From the NCBI RefSeq assembly GCF_008087625.1, contig NZ_CP042997.1, positions 4,526,001-4,590,000 of the forward strand: DNA of 64,000 bases. Direction: 5' to 3'. Positions 61,650 to 64,000 of this stretch are shown here, piece by piece. Within the stretch, counting starts at the first letter, position 1. The number at the start of each line of letters is the position of its first letter. This stretch comes from Aquisphaera giovannonii (lineage in GTDB: Bacteria > Planctomycetota > Planctomycetia > Isosphaerales > Isosphaeraceae). The position numbers and the translations under genes were made by a program. The notes beneath the pieces were generated by a model. It ran no database searches, had not been told where the DNA came from, and saw only the letters and a list, made by a program, of their open reading frames with translations.

Positions 61650-62402
61650 TCAATCCCGCGCGAGACGGTCCCAACGGGCGACCCGGCCCACGATGTCGCG
61701 GACCTTCTCCGGATCGATGCCCGGCCGCCGGGGGTCGAGGCCGTGCTCGGGCCGGGGGCGCATGGCGGATTCGACGGTGCGGGCCACGGCCGAGCCGAGG
61801 TGGGCCTCGCGGACGCCGGTGCCCTCGAGGATCGTCTCGAGCTGCGTCGCGGCGATCCGGCCCCCGGCCAGGATGGCGATCCGCCCGCGGGCGGCCTCCA
61901 CGAGGCGGCGGAGCATGCCGGCGCCCTCCAGGGCGGACGGACGGCCGCCGGAGGTGAGCACGCGATCGACGCCCAGCGCGATCAGGGTCTCGAGGGCCTC
62001 CAGGTGATCCGGGACCTCGTCGAAGGCCTTGTGGAAGGTGACGCTCAGCGGGCGGGCGAGGTCGACGAGCCGGGCGGTCCGCTCCCGGTCGATCGTGCCG
62101 TCGGGGAGGAGGATCCCCAGCACCACGCCGGAGGCCCCCAGGGCGGCGGAGGCGGCGACGTCGTGTCGCATCGCCTGGAACTCGGCCTCGGAGGGGAGGA
62201 AGTCGCCGGCCCGGGGGCGGACCAGCACGTGCACCGGGACATCGAGCGTCCCGCAGGCCACGGCGATGTCCCCCGCGGATGGCGTGACGCCGCCGACGGC
62301 GAGGTCCTGGCAGAGCTCGACCCGGTCGGCGCCGCCCCGGCCGGCGTCGAGCGCGGCCTCCAGGCTCCCGGCACAGATCTCCACGAGGGTTCGCCGACTC
62401 AT
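61650..62402 (-). CDS. cutC: CutC-family TIM-barrel protein
   Basis: The 250-residue protein matches CutC: LVEICAGSLEAALDAGRGGADRVELCQDLAVGGVTPSAG at the N-terminus, VPVHVLVRPRAGDFLPSEAEF, GVVLGILLPDGTID, LSVTFHKAFDEVPDHLEALETLIALGVDRVLTSGG and IAILAGGRI. E. coli CutC was linked to copper tolerance, but its role is disputed. The gene converges on the HAD gene, with 13 bp between stops, and diverges from the oxidoreductase gene 149 bp away. Confidence 0.93.
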   Translation of the reverse strand: MSRRTLVEICAGSLEAALDAGRGGADRVELCQDLAVGGVTPSAGDIAVACGTLDVPVHVLVRPRAGDFLPSEAEFQAMRHDVAASAALGASGVVLGILLPDGTIDRERTARLVDLARPLSVTFHKAFDEVPDHLEALETLIALGVDRVLTSGGRPSALEGAGMLRRLVEAARGRIAILAGGRIAATQLETILEGTGVREAHLGSAVARTVESAMRPRPEHGLDPRRPGIDPEKVRDIVGRVARWDRLARD

Positions 62403-62551
62403 GAGGGGATGCTCCTTCCGGGCCGTCGCCGCCCCGCTCGCCGGCTGGCGTCGGGATGTTTAACAAGTTAGGATGGCGCGTCATCCGCGGGGCCGGGGAC
62501 GCCCGGGCGCCGCGAGTCCCGAGTGCCCTTGCCATCCCCGGAGAGACCGCC

Positions 62552-63907
62552 GTGACCGAGCGACCCGCACCGCCATCGTCCGAGGCCCGCATCGACCGCC
62601 CCGCCGGACCGTCCAGCTCGAGGCGCGGCTTCCTCAAAGGGACGGCCGGGGCCGGTGCGATCGCCGCGGCGGGCCCGATGATCGCCCCGATGGTCCACGC
62701 CGCCGGCAGCGACGTCATCAAGGTGGGCCTCGTCGGCTGCGGCGGCCGGGGCAGCGGCGCGGCGGAGCAGGCCCTCACCGCGGACAGCGGGACGCGGCTG
62801 GTCGCGATGGCCGACGTCTTCTCCGACCGGCTGACCGACGCCCTCTCGGCGCTGAAGTCCTCGGCCGTGGGCGCCAAGGTGGACGTCCCGAAGGACCGCC
62901 AGTTCGACGGCTTCGAGGGCTTCAAGCACGTCATCGACCAGGTCGACCTCGTGCTCCTGACCACGCCGCCGCACTTCCGGCCGATGCAGCTGGCCTACGC
63001 CGTCTCCAAGGGGGTCAACACCTTCGTGGAGAAGCCGATGGCCGTGGACGGCCCGGGCCTGCGGATGTTCATCGAGGCCTGCAAGGCCGCCAAGGCCAAG
63101 AACCTCTCGCTGGTCAACGGCTTCTGCTGGCGGTACGACGGGCCGCGGCGGGAGACCATGAAGCGGGTCTTCGACGGCCAGATCGGCAAGGTCACGGCCA
63201 TCGAGACGACGTACAACTCGCAGGGCGTGTGGGACCCGCGCAAGACCCGCGAGCAGTGCGGCTCCGACATGGAGTACCAGCTCCGCAACTGGTACTACTA
63301 CAGCTGGCTCTCGGGCGACCACATCGTCGAGCAGGCGGTGCACGGCATCGACACCATGAACTGGGTCATGAAGGACCAGCTCCCGGTGCGCTGCTGGGGC
63401 GTCGGCGGCCGCCAGGTGCGGACGGATCCCAAGTACGGCAACATCTGGGACCACTTCTCGGTCGTCTACGAGTACCCCGAGGGCGTGCGCGGCTACCACC
63501 ACTGCCGCCACTGGGTGAACACGCCGAACCAGGTGAAGGACTACATCCTGGGGAGCAAGGGCACCGCCGACGTCTTCGGCAACGCGATCACCGGCGAGAA
63601 CAAGTGGCGGTATCGCGCCGGCCGGGAGCGGGCCAGCGGCAACGGCGGGGCGCACAGCGACATGTACCAGGTGGAGCACGACGAGATGTTCGCCGCGATC
63701 CGCGCCGGCAAGCCGGTCAACAACGGCGAGCAGGCCGCGACGAGCACCCTCCTGGCGATCATGGGCCGCGACGCCGCCTACACCGGCCAGGTCCTGACGC
63801 CCGACCAGGTCCTCAACTCCAAGACCGACCTGAGCCCCGCCCGCTACGAGTTCGGCCCCAACCCCGTCCCGCCGGTGCCCGTGCCGGGAGTGACGAAGTT
63901 CGCGTGA
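62552..63907 (+). CDS. Gfo/Idh/MocA-family oxidoreductase with Tat signal
   Basis: The protein (451 residues from the GTG at 62552) carries a twin-arginine signal (SSRRGFLKGTAGAGAIAAAGPMIAPMVHAA). An N-terminal Rossmann fold follows (IKVGLVGCGGRGSGAAEQAL), then VNTFVEKPMAVDGPGLRMF with the catalytic-type EKP, and a C-terminal alpha/beta domain with GDHIVEQAVHGIDTMNWVM. Planctomycetes have many exported members of this family, likely acting on sugars or sugar derivatives with a tightly bound NAD(P). GGAGAGACCGCC precedes the GTG; an ATG at 62456 in frame would add 32 residues without a clear ribosome site. Substrate unknown. Confidence 0.92.
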   Translation: MTERPAPPSSEARIDRPAGPSSSRRGFLKGTAGAGAIAAAGPMIAPMVHAAGSDVIKVGLVGCGGRGSGAAEQALTADSGTRLVAMADVFSDRLTDALSALKSSAVGAKVDVPKDRQFDGFEGFKHVIDQVDLVLLTTPPHFRPMQLAYAVSKGVNTFVEKPMAVDGPGLRMFIEACKAAKAKNLSLVNGFCWRYDGPRRETMKRVFDGQIGKVTAIETTYNSQGVWDPRKTREQCGSDMEYQLRNWYYYSWLSGDHIVEQAVHGIDTMNWVMKDQLPVRCWGVGGRQVRTDPKYGNIWDHFSVVYEYPEGVRGYHHCRHWVNTPNQVKDYILGSKGTADVFGNAITGENKWRYRAGRERASGNGGAHSDMYQVEHDEMFAAIRAGKPVNNGEQAATSTLLAIMGRDAAYTGQVLTPDQVLNSKTDLSPARYEFGPNPVPPVPVPGVTKFA

Positions 63908-64000
63908 TCTACATCCACACGGCAGCAGGTTAGCATGGTTTAGTGAACACCGGCCGCTCGCGCCCCGCGACGGCCGGGGGGTCCTCAGGGCCCCGGCGCG

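Noticed and set aside
1-64000. CRISPR array, rRNA or tRNA genes
   Set aside because: No regularly spaced short direct repeats and no rRNA or tRNA-like sequence were noticed on reading; a covariance-model search would be needed to exclude tRNAs formally.

Overview
The window looks like chromosome from a planctomycete, most likely order Isosphaerales (Isosphaera/Singulisphaera/Aquisphaera/Paludisphaera type). Reasons: GC is very high; there is a DUF1559 pseudopilin-like protein, a DUF1501 plus DUF1549/DUF1553 cytochrome-type pair, 'LE.R.LMA / LE...LLSA' N-terminal motifs on exported proteins, large Ser/Thr kinases (one with DWG for DFG), an ECF-type sigma factor next to a kinase, and a Tat-exported Gfo/Idh/MocA oxidoreductase. 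The assignment is inference from gene content. No rRNA, tRNA or CRISPR array was seen.

Layout. 1-2.8 kb: lipoprotein tail, DUF1559 protein and a thioredoxin-like (TlpA) protein, with an inverted-repeat pair between. 2.9-10.5 kb (minus): a heavy-metal efflux operon (Cys-rich exported protein, Cys/His-rich adaptor, CzcA/CusA-type RND pump, TolC-type channel) behind a good sigma70-like promoter, ending in the wreck of a metal P-type ATPase. 10.7-18.1 kb: sulfatase, a large MscS-type channel with repeated exported domains, a GH43-like protein and an exported protein of unknown function. 18.6-22.8 kb: hypF, hypE and a YceI-like protein. 22.9-30.7 kb: coiled-coil exported protein, PLP decarboxylase, nitronate monooxygenase-like protein, cysteine desulfurase-like protein, DUF885 protein and an endonuclease III-type glycosylase. 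31-36.2 kb: DUF1501/DUF1553 pair and a RelE/ParE-type toxin-antitoxin pair. 36.4-40.9 kb: glycosyltransferase and a Ser/Thr kinase.

41.0-44.5 kb is the most interesting region. Three tightly packed plus-strand genes resemble a split borosin RiPP pathway: a precursor with an N-terminal borosin-binding-like helical domain and a hydrophobic, aromatic C-terminus; a tetrapyrrole-methylase-fold alpha-N-methyltransferase of the SonM/OphMA type; and a stand-alone protein resembling the N-terminal half of VioB without VioB's ferritin-like catalytic half. This combination is not one I know from a described pathway.

44.5-57.6 kb: LamG/beta-helix protein, sugar porter with a P-loop kinase, an orphan Phd-type antitoxin with a perfect palindrome at its start, an exported protein with a recent internal duplication, and a sigma factor / kinase-FGE-like fusion / small Cys protein cassette. 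57.6-64 kb: membrane proteins, an IS5-family element (1448 bp, TTA target duplication) carrying a passenger gene, Dabb protein, HAD phosphatase, CutC and a Gfo/Idh/MocA oxidoreductase. Two small dispersed repeat families each occur twice.
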